From NCBI RefSeq assembly GCF_001619955.1, contig NZ_LQQO01000001.1:496001-560000 (forward strand): a DNA stretch of 64,000 nt. Reading direction: 5' to 3'. The position numbers and the translations under genes are program-made. This DNA comes from Sphingomonas hankookensis (GTDB lineage: Bacteria; Pseudomonadota; Alphaproteobacteria; Sphingomonadales; Sphingomonadaceae). The notes under the pieces are model-generated. The model worked only from the letters and a program-made list of their open reading frames with translations, was not told the DNA's origin and did not search any database. This document shows, one piece after another, positions 49,130-57,679 of the stretch. Positions within the stretch are counted from its first letter, which is position 1; every line of letters begins with the position of its first letter.

Positions 49130-49334
49130 ACGTTTCTTCTCCATCGGCGACAAAGGTTACGCTGGATGGGGAAGGGGCCTCTAAACGCCCGGATTCATCC
49201 GACGAAAAGGGCAGGAGTCCGCCAGAGTCCGAAAAACGCCCTTCAGGACTCGACAGGCGCGTGCCCGATGCTAGCTATCGGGCGCCGCATCAGCGACTCT
49301 ACGGCCGAATTTCCTGAAATCGCTGGAAATTTCG

Positions 49335-50099
49335 TCAGGGAAGGGGGCTGATCTTCGCCCGGACCCACGCTTCTTCCAATTCCGCCAGCGTTCGGTCGCC
49401 GAAGTTTGCATCCTCGGCTTCCATCGCCGCGAACCGTCGTTCGAACTTCGCGTTGGCAGCACGCAACGCCGCTTCCGGATCGATACCCAGATGCCGCGCC
49501 CAGTTGACGACGGAGAACAGCAGGTCGCCGACCTCCTCCATCCGGTCGGCATCACTCGCCGCCTCCACCTCCGCCAGTTCCTCGTCGATCTTGGCTCGCG
49601 GCCCCGCCGCATCGGGCCAATCGAACCCGACCCGCGCCGCCCGCTTCTGCAACTTTTCCGCTCGCGCCAATGCCGGCAGGCCCAGCGCGACGCCGGCCAA
49701 CGCGCCGCCCTGTCCGGTCTTCTCCCGACGCTCCGCCGCCTTGACCTGCTCCCACAGATGGTGACCGCCAACTTCGGCGTCCCCGAAGATATGCGGGTGC
49801 CGCCGCTCCATCTTGTCGCTGATCGCATCGACCACGTCGCCGAGATCGAACAGCCCGGCTTCTTCCGCGATCCGGCTGTGGAACACCACTTGCAGCAACA
49901 GGTCGCCCAGTTCGTCCTTCAGATCGGTCATGTCGCCGCGCGCGATGGCGTCGGCCACCTCATAAGCCTCCTCGATGGTGTACGGCGCGATGGTTTCGAA
50001 CGTCTGGACCCGATCCCATTCGCATCCGCGCTCCGGATCACGCAGCCGCGCCATGATTCCGACGATGCGACCAACGATATCCCGCGGCGGAGCGACCAA
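49335..50099 (-). CDS. mazG: Nucleoside triphosphate pyrophosphohydrolase MazG
   Basis: From the chosen start the protein has 254 residues, close to the family norm. Two MazG domains are visible. The first has CEWDRVQTFETIAPYTIEEA, EEAYEVADAI and DLKDELGDLLLQVVFH; the second has IDEELAEVEAASDADRMEEV and VGDLLFSVVNWARHLG. The EExxE and ExxD clusters bind Mg. It hydrolyses NTPs and helps control ppGpp-linked stress. The frame stays open to an ATG at 50387, which would add 96 Gly/Thr/Asp-rich residues without family similarity. I prefer the TTG at 50099 because the 50387 ATG lies at the predicted transcription start. Confidence 0.85.
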   Translation of the reverse strand: MVAPPRDIVGRIVGIMARLRDPERGCEWDRVQTFETIAPYTIEEAYEVADAIARGDMTDLKDELGDLLLQVVFHSRIAEEAGLFDLGDVVDAISDKMERRHPHIFGDAEVGGHHLWEQVKAAERREKTGQGGALAGVALGLPALARAEKLQKRAARVGFDWPDAAGPRAKIDEELAEVEAASDADRMEEVGDLLFSVVNWARHLGIDPEAALRAANAKFERRFAAMEAEDANFGDRTLAELEEAWVRAKISPLP

Positions 50100-50389
50100 G
50101 TCGCCACCATCCCCCGCGGCCGCCGGATCGGTCTGTCCAACCTCTGTGCAAACTTCCGCAACAGCATGTTGCCCGGCGGTGGTTGTTGCAAGGGCGGCAC
50201 GATCGATATCCGCCCGCGTGCTAACGTCGGAACCGAAATGCCGGCCGGTAGCTCCGGTGGCACCATCGTCGCCACCACCACCGGACGCCGGACCGGCGCT
50301 ATGACGGATATCCCGGTCAGAAATACCGTCCGTCGCACGCGCGTCACGCGTCATGTGAATGCCATCGTGCCCGGTTTCGACACCCATCT

Positions 50390-50419
50390 ATCATATTCCG
50401 ATAATAAACATTATGTAAA
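50390..50419 (-). promoter_or_regulatory. Putative mazG promoter
   Basis: TTTACA, an 18-nt AT-rich spacer and TATGAT on the minus strand, five of six matches to consensus at each element. It sits just after the stop of the upstream retropepsin gene and would start RNA near 50383. Confidence 0.6.
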
Positions 50420-50420
50420 A

Positions 50421-51026
50421 TCATATCGGTTTCTCGGCTTCGAGGACCAACGTTCCGCGTACCACTCGCCAACTTCCGAGCCGCGACAGGAAATTCATAC
50501 CTACCACGTCCAGTTCACCGAAGGTCGGCGAAATCACCACTGGCAAGTCCCGCGTTTCGAGCGAGCCGATCCGCACCGTCTCGATCCGCCCGCGTGCTGC
50601 CTGGATCGTCCCGTTCGCCGTCGACAGTATCACCGGCGGCACCCGTCGCGGCGTCACACCGATCGCCCGCGCGGTCGCTTCGGAGATCGCCGTGGACGTC
50701 GCACCACTGTCGATCAGCATCCGGCGCTCGACTCCATTGAGCTGCGCCACCGCCCAGAAATGGCCATCGACCGACTGTCGGATACGCACGGTATCGCCCT
50801 CGACGCTTTGCTCGGCAACACCTAGCTGTTCTCCCATCGTTCCCGCCAATTCAGTAATGCGCTCGCGATTGCTGAACGCGACGTACAGGATCGCCACGAT
50901 CACCGCCCAGCCGAACAGCGACCGAACGACCACGCCAGCCGAGGGCCGTCGTGCCAGCAGCGACGATAACGGCAGGATCAGCATCATCAGGCCGAGCACG
51001 ACGTAGATCGCCCGATTGTCGGTCAC
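50421..51026 (-). CDS. Membrane-anchored retropepsin-like aspartic protease
   Basis: A 201-residue protein with two N-terminal membrane segments (about residues 7-24 and 33-50). A clan AA aspartic protease domain follows: HFWAVAQLNGVERRMLIDSG, the catalytic motif LIDSGATSTAIS, then AIGVTPRRVPPV, LSTANGTIQAARGRIETVRI and LDVVGMNFLSRLGSW. It matches the bacterial TIGR02281-type family, of which Caulobacter PerP is a studied member. As with retroviral proteases it should act as a dimer, each chain giving one Asp. Its substrate is unknown. It overlaps the upstream MBL gene by 4 nt. Confidence 0.85.
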   Translation of the reverse strand: MTDNRAIYVVLGLMMLILPLSSLLARRPSAGVVVRSLFGWAVIVAILYVAFSNRERITELAGTMGEQLGVAEQSVEGDTVRIRQSVDGHFWAVAQLNGVERRMLIDSGATSTAISEATARAIGVTPRRVPPVILSTANGTIQAARGRIETVRIGSLETRDLPVVISPTFGELDVVGMNFLSRLGSWRVVRGTLVLEAEKPI

Positions 51027-51787
51027 GGGACCAATTCCATCCCGTCATAGCCGGGCTCGACACCGTCCGGCAGGCTGTCACGCAGCGTCGCATAGTCCAT
51101 CGAATGATCCATGTGGATCAGGACGGTCCGACCTGCCCTGCAGTTCCGCGCGAATTTAATGGCTTGGTCAAGCGAAGGATGCGTCGGGTGCGGCGCGACG
51201 CGAAGGGCGTCGACGACCAGAATGTCGACATCGCGGTAGAGTTCGAGCATTTCCGGCGTCACGTTGCTGAAATCGGTAGCATAGCCGATCGAAGCCCGAT
51301 CGCTGTCGAACCGCAATCCGGCGGATTCGATCGATCCGTGCGGCTGATCGGTACACCGAACCGTAATCGAGCCGATGGTCAGTTCGTCGGGCAGCAAGGC
51401 GCCGGCGACCGTAGCGCGATACCCTGCCCGACCCGCGAACACATAATCGAACCGCGATGTCAGGCTCGCCAATGTGGCTGCGCGCGCATAGCCCGCCACA
51501 GGCGCACGGGCGTTGTGGAACAGCTGTCGCAGGTCGTCGATGCCGTGGCAATGATCGGCGTGGTCGTGCGTCCACAGCACGGCGTCGACGGTCGCGACAT
51601 TGGCGGCAAGCAGTTGTTCACGCATGTCGGGGCCGGTATCGATCAGGATGCGCGACCCGGCATGTTCGACCAACGCCGACACGCGCGTCCGACGATTGCG
51701 CGGTTCGGCGGGGTCGCAGGCCCCCCAGTCGTTTCCGATCCGCGGCACGCCGGACGACGTGCCCGAGCCGAGGATACGGATCTTCAT
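51023..51787 (-). CDS. PhnP-like metallo-beta-lactamase-fold hydrolase
   Basis: A 254-residue protein starting MKIRILGSGTSSGVPRIGND, the typical opening of the PhnP/YycJ-like branch. Metal-binding motif THDHADHCHGIDDLR (HxHxDH) is intact, ILIDTGPDMREQL precedes it, and a second Asp/His set is in GYATDFSNVTPEML and VLIHMDHSMDY. Homologues are cyclic phosphodiesterases or nucleases of unclear role; no phn genes are nearby, so a phosphonate role is unsupported. It is coupled to tatD by a 4-nt overlap. Confidence 0.87.
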   Translation of the reverse strand: MKIRILGSGTSSGVPRIGNDWGACDPAEPRNRRTRVSALVEHAGSRILIDTGPDMREQLLAANVATVDAVLWTHDHADHCHGIDDLRQLFHNARAPVAGYARAATLASLTSRFDYVFAGRAGYRATVAGALLPDELTIGSITVRCTDQPHGSIESAGLRFDSDRASIGYATDFSNVTPEMLELYRDVDILVVDALRVAPHPTHPSLDQAIKFARNCRAGRTVLIHMDHSMDYATLRDSLPDGVEPGYDGMELVP

Positions 51788-52563
51788 GCCAGCGTCTTGG
51801 CAAAGAGACGGTGAAAATTCCCGCGGGTCGCGTCAGCCAGATGCTCCGGTTCCTCGCCACGCAATTGCGCCAGGAAGCGGCAGGTGTCGGCGACGAACGC
51901 CGGCTCGCCGGGCTTCCCGCGATGCGGCACCGGCGCCAGGAACGGCGCATCGGTTTCGATCAGCAGTCTTTCGAGCGGCAGGTCACGGGCGACCGCCTGC
52001 AAGCTCAGCGCGCTCTTGAACGTCACGATGCCGGAAATCGAGATGTAAAAGCCGAGGTCGAGCGCGATGCGGGCGAGTTCGGCCGAACCGGTGAAACAGT
52101 GGAGGACGCCGGGAAAGGCCCCCTTCCCCAGCTCGTCCCGCAGGATCGCGGCGGTATCTGCCTCGGCGTCGCGCGTGTGGACGACGATTGGTATCCTGGT
52201 TTCGCGGCAGGCGGCCAGATGGGCGCGGAAGCTGCGTTGCTGGGCGGCGCGGTCGCTATGGTCGTAATAATAGTCGAGGCCGCTTTCGCCGATGCCGACG
52301 ACGCGGGGATGCGCAGCGGCGGCGATCAGGCGGTCGGTATCGACGTGCGGGTGCTCGTCGGCCTCATGCGGATGGATGCCGATCGTCGCCCAGACATCGG
52401 GTTCGCGCTCGGCGGTGCCGATCACCGCATCCCACTCGCTTTCGCGCGTCGAGATGTTGAGCATCGCCACGACGCCGGCAGCGCGCGCCCGTGCCAGCAC
52501 CTCCTCCGAGGCATCGGCGACACCCTTGTAGTTCAGATGGCAGTGGCTGTCGGCCAGCTTCAT
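51784..52563 (-). CDS. TatD family metal-dependent DNase
   Basis: A 259-residue TIM-barrel hydrolase. Metal-binding residues are visible in KLADSHCHLNYKGVAD (HxH), IGESGLDYYYDHSDRAAQQR (Glu), RIPIVVHTRDAEADTAAIL (His), GVLHCFTGSAELARIALDLG (His) and ERLLIETDAPFLAPVPHRGK (Asp). TatD enzymes degrade DNA in repair and death; the gene next to metG is its usual genomic place. It overlaps metG by 4 nt. Confidence 0.93.
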   Translation of the reverse strand: MKLADSHCHLNYKGVADASEEVLARARAAGVVAMLNISTRESEWDAVIGTAEREPDVWATIGIHPHEADEHPHVDTDRLIAAAAHPRVVGIGESGLDYYYDHSDRAAQQRSFRAHLAACRETRIPIVVHTRDAEADTAAILRDELGKGAFPGVLHCFTGSAELARIALDLGFYISISGIVTFKSALSLQAVARDLPLERLLIETDAPFLAPVPHRGKPGEPAFVADTCRFLAQLRGEEPEHLADATRGNFHRLFAKTLA

Positions 52564-54107
52564 GCGGGTTCGACCTCGGCAAGCGCCAGTCGCGGGAAGA
52601 TCGGCGTCGGCGGCGCGATGCGGAACCCGGCGCCCTGCTGTTCGCCATACCAGCCATGATCGCCAAGCGCCTCATGCCCCCTGCCCGACTGCCCCAACTG
52701 CGCCAACAGGGCGGCAGCCGAGGCCGGAACCACCGGTTCGATGGCGATGGCGAGATCGCGGATCGCGCGGACCAGCGTGCCGAGAACGGCATGCATCCGC
52801 TCCGGATCGGTCTTGCGCAGCGCCCACGGCGCCTGCACGTCGATATACTGGTTGCAGGCGAAGACACCGCGCATCCACGCCTCCAGCGCCTGCCCCAGCG
52901 CCAGTTCGGCAAAGGCGGAGCGGTAGCCGTCGATCGCCTCACCCACGGCCGTCAACAGCGCGGCATCGGCGGGATCACCCCGCCCCTCGTCCGGCAGCGC
53001 GCCTTCCAAATTCTTGGCGATGAACGACAGGGTGCGCTGGGCAAGGTTGCCGAAACTGTTGGCGAGATCGCTGTTGGCGCGCGCGACGATCGCCTCGTCC
53101 GAGAAGGTGCCGTCCTGCCCGAAGCTGATGTCGCGCAGCAGGAAATAACGCAGCGCATCGACGCCATAGAGTTCGGCGAGCTTGATCGGGTCGACCACAT
53201 TGCCAGTCGACTTCGACATCTTTTCGCCCCGGTTCAGCAGGAAGCCATGGCCGAACACCTTATGCGGCAAGGGCAGCTTCGCCGACATCAGGAAGGCGGG
53301 CCAATAGACCGCGTGGAAGCGGACGATGTCCTTGCCGATCAGGTGCAGCGCCGCCGGCCAGTAATGGTTCGGCGCATCGGGATAACCCGCCCCGGTCAGA
53401 TAATTGGTCAGCGCGTCGACCCAGACATACATGACATGGCCGGGACTGTCGGGGATCGGCACGCCCCAGTCGAAGCTGGTGCGCGATACCGACAGATCGG
53501 TCAGTCCGCCTTCGACGAAGCGCAGCACTTCGTTACGACGGCTTTCCGGCTGGATGAAGTCCGGGTTGGCCGCGTAGAAATCGAGCAACGGCTGCTGATA
53601 ATTCGACAGGCGGAAGAACCACGTCTCCTCGGCGGTCCATTCGACCGGCGTACCCTGCGGCGACAGGCGTACCCCGCCCTCCCCGTCGGTCAGTTCCTTT
53701 TCCTCGTAAAAGGCTTCGTCGCGGACCGAATACCAGCCCTCATACCGGTCGAGGTAGAGGTCGCCGGCATCGCGCATCGCGGTCCAGATCGCCTGCGAAG
53801 CGGCATAATGCTGCGGCTCGACGGTACGGATGAACCGATCGCACGAAATGTTCAGAATGCCCACCATGTCACGAAAATACCCGGACATTTCGTCCGCGAG
53901 ATCGCGAACCTCGACGCCGCGGTCGCGTGCGGTCTTGACCATTTTCAGACCGTGTTCGTCGGTCCCGGTCTGAAAGAAGACGTCGCGTCCGGCCTGCCGC
54001 TGGAAGCGGGCGATCGCGTCGGCGGCGATCATTTCATAGGCATGGCCGATATGCGGCCGGCCGTTCGGGTAATGGATCGCGGTGGTGATGTAGAATGGAT
54101 CGGACAT
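52560..54107 (-). CDS. metG: Methionyl-tRNA synthetase
   Basis: A 515-residue class I synthetase. The HIGH motif is in TTAIHYPNGRPHIGHAYEMI and the KMSKS loop in KMSKSTGNVVDPIKLAELYG. The connective peptide (YEGWYSVRDEAFYEEKELTD) carries no cysteine knuckle, so it belongs to the zinc-free type, and there is no C-terminal tRNA-binding EMAP-like extension as in E. coli (677 residues). It charges tRNA-Met for initiation and elongation. It lies 11 nt after holB. Confidence 0.96.
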   Translation of the reverse strand: MSDPFYITTAIHYPNGRPHIGHAYEMIAADAIARFQRQAGRDVFFQTGTDEHGLKMVKTARDRGVEVRDLADEMSGYFRDMVGILNISCDRFIRTVEPQHYAASQAIWTAMRDAGDLYLDRYEGWYSVRDEAFYEEKELTDGEGGVRLSPQGTPVEWTAEETWFFRLSNYQQPLLDFYAANPDFIQPESRRNEVLRFVEGGLTDLSVSRTSFDWGVPIPDSPGHVMYVWVDALTNYLTGAGYPDAPNHYWPAALHLIGKDIVRFHAVYWPAFLMSAKLPLPHKVFGHGFLLNRGEKMSKSTGNVVDPIKLAELYGVDALRYFLLRDISFGQDGTFSDEAIVARANSDLANSFGNLAQRTLSFIAKNLEGALPDEGRGDPADAALLTAVGEAIDGYRSAFAELALGQALEAWMRGVFACNQYIDVQAPWALRKTDPERMHAVLGTLVRAIRDLAIAIEPVVPASAAALLAQLGQSGRGHEALGDHGWYGEQQGAGFRIAPPTPIFPRLALAEVEPA

Positions 54108-54118
54108 GGTCCGAGCCT

Positions 54119-55105
54119 CTAGGCGATCCCGCGCCCCGGCGCCAGTCGTGCGACGAGGCCCGCCATTTCGAAGACGGTCGTTTCCGCCACCAGTGACAGC
54201 GCAGGTGCCATCGCCGCCAGTGACCGCGCCTTGTCATAGGCGTCCAGCGCATCGCGCAGCCCCGGTCCGGTTCGGGTACGGGCAGTCGCGGCGATCAGCG
54301 CCGGAGCCCGGTCGAGAAAGACCGAATAACGCGGCTGCGCGGTCTTGCCGGCGAGCGACTTGGCAAGGCGCGAGCGGATGCGGTTGTCGGTATCGCCGGT
54401 CGCGGCGATTTCCGACAGGTCGCGGTCGAGCGCCGCCACCGACAGCCCGGCATAGGCCAGCGCGCGGCCCGGCGATCCGTCGGCCGCTGCGACCAGTGCC
54501 GCGACCTCCGCCGCTTCGATCTCCGGAATGTGCGTGCGGACGACTGCCGCCACCTGATCGTCGGTCAGCGGGTCGAACCGCAACTGGCGACAGCGCGAGC
54601 GGATCGTCGGGAGCAATCGACCGGGCGAATGGCTGACCAACAGGAAGATCGTGCCGACCGGCGGCTCCTCCAGATTCTTGAGCAGCGCGTTGGCGCCGGG
54701 GCGCTCCAGGTCGTCGATCGCGTCGATCACGATCACCCGCCGCGACGACAGCGCCGGCTTGGTCGCGAACATCGGTTGCAGGGTGCGAACCTCATCGATC
54801 TTGATGCTGCGGGCAATGTCCTGATCGGGCTTGTCCGGGTCCTTGGGAAGGCGGACAAGCTCGCGATAATCGGGATGGGCGCCGGCCGCCATCAACTGCG
54901 CGACCCGGTGATCCTCGGCAATCTCTCCGCGCATCCGGCTGCGACCGTCGAGCGCCGTCGCGAGCAGCCGCAGCGCCATTTCGCGCGCGAACATGCCCTT
55001 GCCGACCCCTTCGGGACCGGTCAGGAGCCACGCGTGATGGAGGGCGGTGCCGTCCGCCGCTGCGGCAAAGGCGTCGCGCGCGGCATCATTGCCGATCAGC
55101 CTCAC
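54119..55105 (-). CDS. holB: DNA polymerase III subunit delta'
   Basis: A 328-residue clamp-loader subunit. The AAA+ fold begins MRLIGNDAARDAFAAA and HAWLLTGPEGVGKGMFAREM. The typical RSIKIDEVRTLQPMF, VIVIDAIDDLERPGANALLK (Walker B region), NLEEPPVGTIFLLVSHSPGR and LPTIRSRCRQLRFDPL (SRC motif, trans-acting arginine) blocks follow. It loads the sliding clamp together with gamma/tau and delta. The zinc-module cysteines of E. coli delta' are not seen. It overlaps tmk by 4 nt, a conserved gene pair. Confidence 0.94.
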   Translation of the reverse strand: MRLIGNDAARDAFAAAADGTALHHAWLLTGPEGVGKGMFAREMALRLLATALDGRSRMRGEIAEDHRVAQLMAAGAHPDYRELVRLPKDPDKPDQDIARSIKIDEVRTLQPMFATKPALSSRRVIVIDAIDDLERPGANALLKNLEEPPVGTIFLLVSHSPGRLLPTIRSRCRQLRFDPLTDDQVAAVVRTHIPEIEAAEVAALVAAADGSPGRALAYAGLSVAALDRDLSEIAATGDTDNRIRSRLAKSLAGKTAQPRYSVFLDRAPALIAATARTRTGPGLRDALDAYDKARSLAAMAPALSLVAETTVFEMAGLVARLAPGRGIA

Positions 55106-55728
55106 GGCAACAGGTCGGCTATCGCGTCGATCAGGCGCTGCGTGACCTGCTCGACCCGCCCCGACGCGTCGATCCGGCGGACCCGATCGGCCTCGTCGCG
55201 CGCGATACGGTCGAAGGTCGCCGCGACCGAGCGGTGAAACCCATCGTCGCGCGCGGCGAACCGATCGGCCGCGCCGCCGTCACGCGCCTGCGCCCGCCGA
55301 TCCCCCTCACCATCGGGAAGCGTCAGCAGCAGCGTCCGGTCGGGCAGCAAGCCGCGCGATCCGAAGCCGTGCAGCGCGAGGATGGCGGCGTCGTCGATCC
55401 CCTGTGCCCCCTGATAGGCGCGCGTGCTGTCGATGAAGCGGTCGCAGATGACCCAGCTGCCCGCATCCACCATCGGCCGGATGCGCTTTTCGACATGGTC
55501 GGCGCGCGCGGCGGCGAACAGCAGCGCTTCGGCATGCGCGCTCCACCGCCGGACATCGCCCTGCATCAGCAGGTCGCGGATCGCCTCCGCGCCCTCGCTG
55601 CCGCCCGGCTCGCGCGTCAGCACCACATGGATGCCGCGCGTCTCCAGTGCCGCCGCAAGGGCGCGGGCCTGGGTCGATTTGCCGACCCCTTCCCCGCCCT
55701 CCAGCGTCAGGAACCGGCCCGCACTCAA
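55102..55728 (-). CDS. tmk: Thymidylate kinase
   Basis: A 208-residue dTMP kinase. The P-loop is FLTLEGGEGVGKSTQARALA, followed by the DR(E/H)PGG-type VVLTREPGGSEGAEAIRDLL, then SWVICDRFIDSTRAYQGAQG (catalytic DR-x-x-DS) and the lid with RAQARDGGAADRFAARDDGF. It makes dTDP for DNA synthesis. Length is standard. It overlaps both neighbours (dac upstream, holB downstream) by 4 nt. Confidence 0.96.
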   Translation of the reverse strand: MSAGRFLTLEGGEGVGKSTQARALAAALETRGIHVVLTREPGGSEGAEAIRDLLMQGDVRRWSAHAEALLFAAARADHVEKRIRPMVDAGSWVICDRFIDSTRAYQGAQGIDDAAILALHGFGSRGLLPDRTLLLTLPDGEGDRRAQARDGGAADRFAARDDGFHRSVAATFDRIARDEADRVRRIDASGRVEQVTQRLIDAIADLLP

Positions 55729-56891
55729 GCGAACAGCGAGGTCAGGCTTGCCCAGACGCGACCGAAGAAGCCGGCTTCGGCCACGTCCTTTTCGGCGACC
55801 AGCGGCATGCGCTGTTCCCCGGTGTCGGGCGATGCGATGACCAGATCGGCGATATGCTGCCCCTTGGCGATCGGTGCCTTGATCGGACCGGTATAGACCA
55901 CCTTCGCTGTGATCGGGCTGTTGGTTCCGGCCGGCATGGTCACGGTCAGCGCACGCGGCGCAACCAGGCCGACAGTCGCGGAGTCGCCCAGCTGAACCTC
56001 AGCCGTTTCGACGCGCTTGCCGGCGGCGACGATCGGACGTGCACGCCAGGCCCCGAAGCCCCAGTTCATGAACTTTACCGATTCCGCGATCCGCTGGTTC
56101 GAGCTGGTCAGCCCGGCCAGCACCATCACCAGACGGCGACCGTCCTGTTCCGCCGATCCGGTGAAGCCATAGCCGGCTTCCTCGGTATGGCCGGTCTTCA
56201 GCCCGTCGGCGCCCCGGACGCGGCCGAGCAGCGGGTCGCGGTTCGCCTGGGTAATCGCGGCGCCTTCGCCCAGCGTCTTGCCCCAGGTGAAATCGGTCTT
56301 GGAGTAGAATTTCTTGTACAGCTGCGGATGGTTCTGGATCGTCGCGGTGGCGAGCTTCGCCAGATCGCGCGCGGTCACATAGGTGCGCCCTTCGTCCGGC
56401 CAGCCATTCGACGTACCGAAATGGCTGTTGCTCAGGCCCAGTTCCTTGGCCCGCTGGTTCATCAGGTTGGTGAACGCCTCTTCCGAACCGGCGATCTTTT
56501 CGGCCAGCACCACGCAGGCATCGTTCCCCGACAGCACGATGATGCCGTAGAGCAGGTTTTCGACGCTGACATTCTCGTTCACCGACAGGAACATGGTCGA
56601 ACCGGCCTGCGGCCCGTGCCACTTCTTCCACGTTTCCGGCGAGACGGTCGCCATGTCGTTCAGCTTCAGCTCGCCCTTCTTGATCAGGTCGAACGCGACA
56701 TAGGCGGTCATCATCTTCGCCATCGACGCGGGCGGCATTCGCCGGTCGGCATCCTTGGCATAGAGCGTCGCGCCAGACGACAGGTCGGTCATGAACGCGA
56801 CCGGTGCCGGCGTTTCGAACGGCGGCGCGGCGGCGATGCCGGGGGTGGCAATGGCGATGGCGGCGATGCTCGAAAGGGCGATCTTACGCAT
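55725..56891 (-). CDS. D-alanyl-D-alanine carboxypeptidase (PBP5/DacA family)
   Basis: A 388-residue periplasmic penicillin-binding protein of the S11 family. The signal peptide is MRKIALSSIAAIAIATPGIA. The active-site motifs are all seen: PPASMAKMMTAYVAF (SxxK), LSGNDACVVLAEKIA (SxN) and ADGLKTGHTEEAGYGFTGSA (KTG). A C-terminal beta domain (about residues 270-365) and an amphipathic end VWASLTSLFA, likely peripheral membrane anchor, follow. It trims the terminal D-Ala of peptidoglycan side chains. The ATG at 56891 is chosen because the signal peptide starts there. Confidence 0.94.
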   Translation of the reverse strand: MRKIALSSIAAIAIATPGIAAAPPFETPAPVAFMTDLSSGATLYAKDADRRMPPASMAKMMTAYVAFDLIKKGELKLNDMATVSPETWKKWHGPQAGSTMFLSVNENVSVENLLYGIIVLSGNDACVVLAEKIAGSEEAFTNLMNQRAKELGLSNSHFGTSNGWPDEGRTYVTARDLAKLATATIQNHPQLYKKFYSKTDFTWGKTLGEGAAITQANRDPLLGRVRGADGLKTGHTEEAGYGFTGSAEQDGRRLVMVLAGLTSSNQRIAESVKFMNWGFGAWRARPIVAAGKRVETAEVQLGDSATVGLVAPRALTVTMPAGTNSPITAKVVYTGPIKAPIAKGQHIADLVIASPDTGEQRMPLVAEKDVAEAGFFGRVWASLTSLFA

Positions 56892-56908
56892 GGGGCACGT
56901 GGTTCCGT

Positions 56909-57679
56909 TCAGTCCTGGGCGATGATCCGGCCGTCGCCGAAGCCGCGACGGGCGATCGACGCACGGGCGGTTTCGGCAGCGGCTCGGGTGGCGAATGGGC
57001 CTGCCTGCACCCGGTACAGCCTGCCCGTCGAACGCACAACGCCATCGACCGATTTTGCGAGCGCGGCGGCGCGGGTAGCGTCGGAAAGTGTCGCGACCTG
57101 CACGAACCACCGTCCGCGGGCCGCAGCGGGTGGCGTCTTTGCGGGCGCGGGTTGGGTTGCCGGTCGGGGCGTGGGCTTGACCGGGGCGACGGCTGGCGGT
57201 GCCGGTTGCGGCGCGGCGGCGGCGACCATCGGCGGCGGCTGCGGCAGTCGCTTACGCAAGGCGGTGAGCAATGCCGTCGGGGCATCGAGCCGACGAACGA
57301 CCGTGCCGCCCCGGACTGCCGCCTGTTCGGCCGGTGAGGGTATCGCCGGGCGAATGCGGACGGTGCGCGGCCCTTCGGTGCCAAGGTCGAGCGCGCGCGC
57401 GGTCGCTGCCGACAGGCTACCGATCGTACCGCCGGCCGGTACGGCTTCCGGTTCGACCAAGGCGATGATCGTCCGTCCGCTGGCGAGATCGGTGACTTCG
57501 GCAAAGCTGCCCGGCGGCAATCCGCGATGCGCCACGGTCAGTTTCGCATCGGCAGGACCGGTCGCGATCGCTACCGCCCCGACATCATCCAGTCGCTGCT
57601 CATGCACGACTGGCGGGGGCGTATCCGCACCGCTCTGCGTCCACCCGGCGATCAGCAGTGCCGCAGCGCCGAAGCTCAT
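56909..57679 (-). CDS. SPOR-domain protein with a degenerate RlpA-like domain
   Basis: A 256-residue exported protein starting with a short hydrophobic segment (MSFGAAALLIAGWTQSG). Residues about 45-110 resemble the double-psi beta-barrel of RlpA: LTVAHRGLPPGSFAEVTDLA, SGRTIIALVEPEAVPAGGT and LSAATARALDLGTEG. The active-site loop NDRGP of RlpA is replaced by EPEAVP. A Pro/Ala-rich linker (about 145-185) leads to a C-terminal SPOR domain (RWFVQVATLSDATRAAALAK, YRVQAGPFATRAAAETARAS) that binds denuded septal glycan. Enzymatic activity is doubtful; a septal targeting or binding role fits better. It lies between mltB and dac. Confidence 0.82.
   Translation of the reverse strand: MSFGAAALLIAGWTQSGADTPPPVVHEQRLDDVGAVAIATGPADAKLTVAHRGLPPGSFAEVTDLASGRTIIALVEPEAVPAGGTIGSLSAATARALDLGTEGPRTVRIRPAIPSPAEQAAVRGGTVVRRLDAPTALLTALRKRLPQPPPMVAAAAPQPAPPAVAPVKPTPRPATQPAPAKTPPAAARGRWFVQVATLSDATRAAALAKSVDGVVRSTGRLYRVQAGPFATRAAAETARASIARRGFGDGRIIAQD

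Noticed and set aside
51023..51787. Phosphonate-degradation PhnP
   Set aside because: The protein is PhnP-like, but no other phn gene lies near it and it is embedded in a metG/tatD operon.
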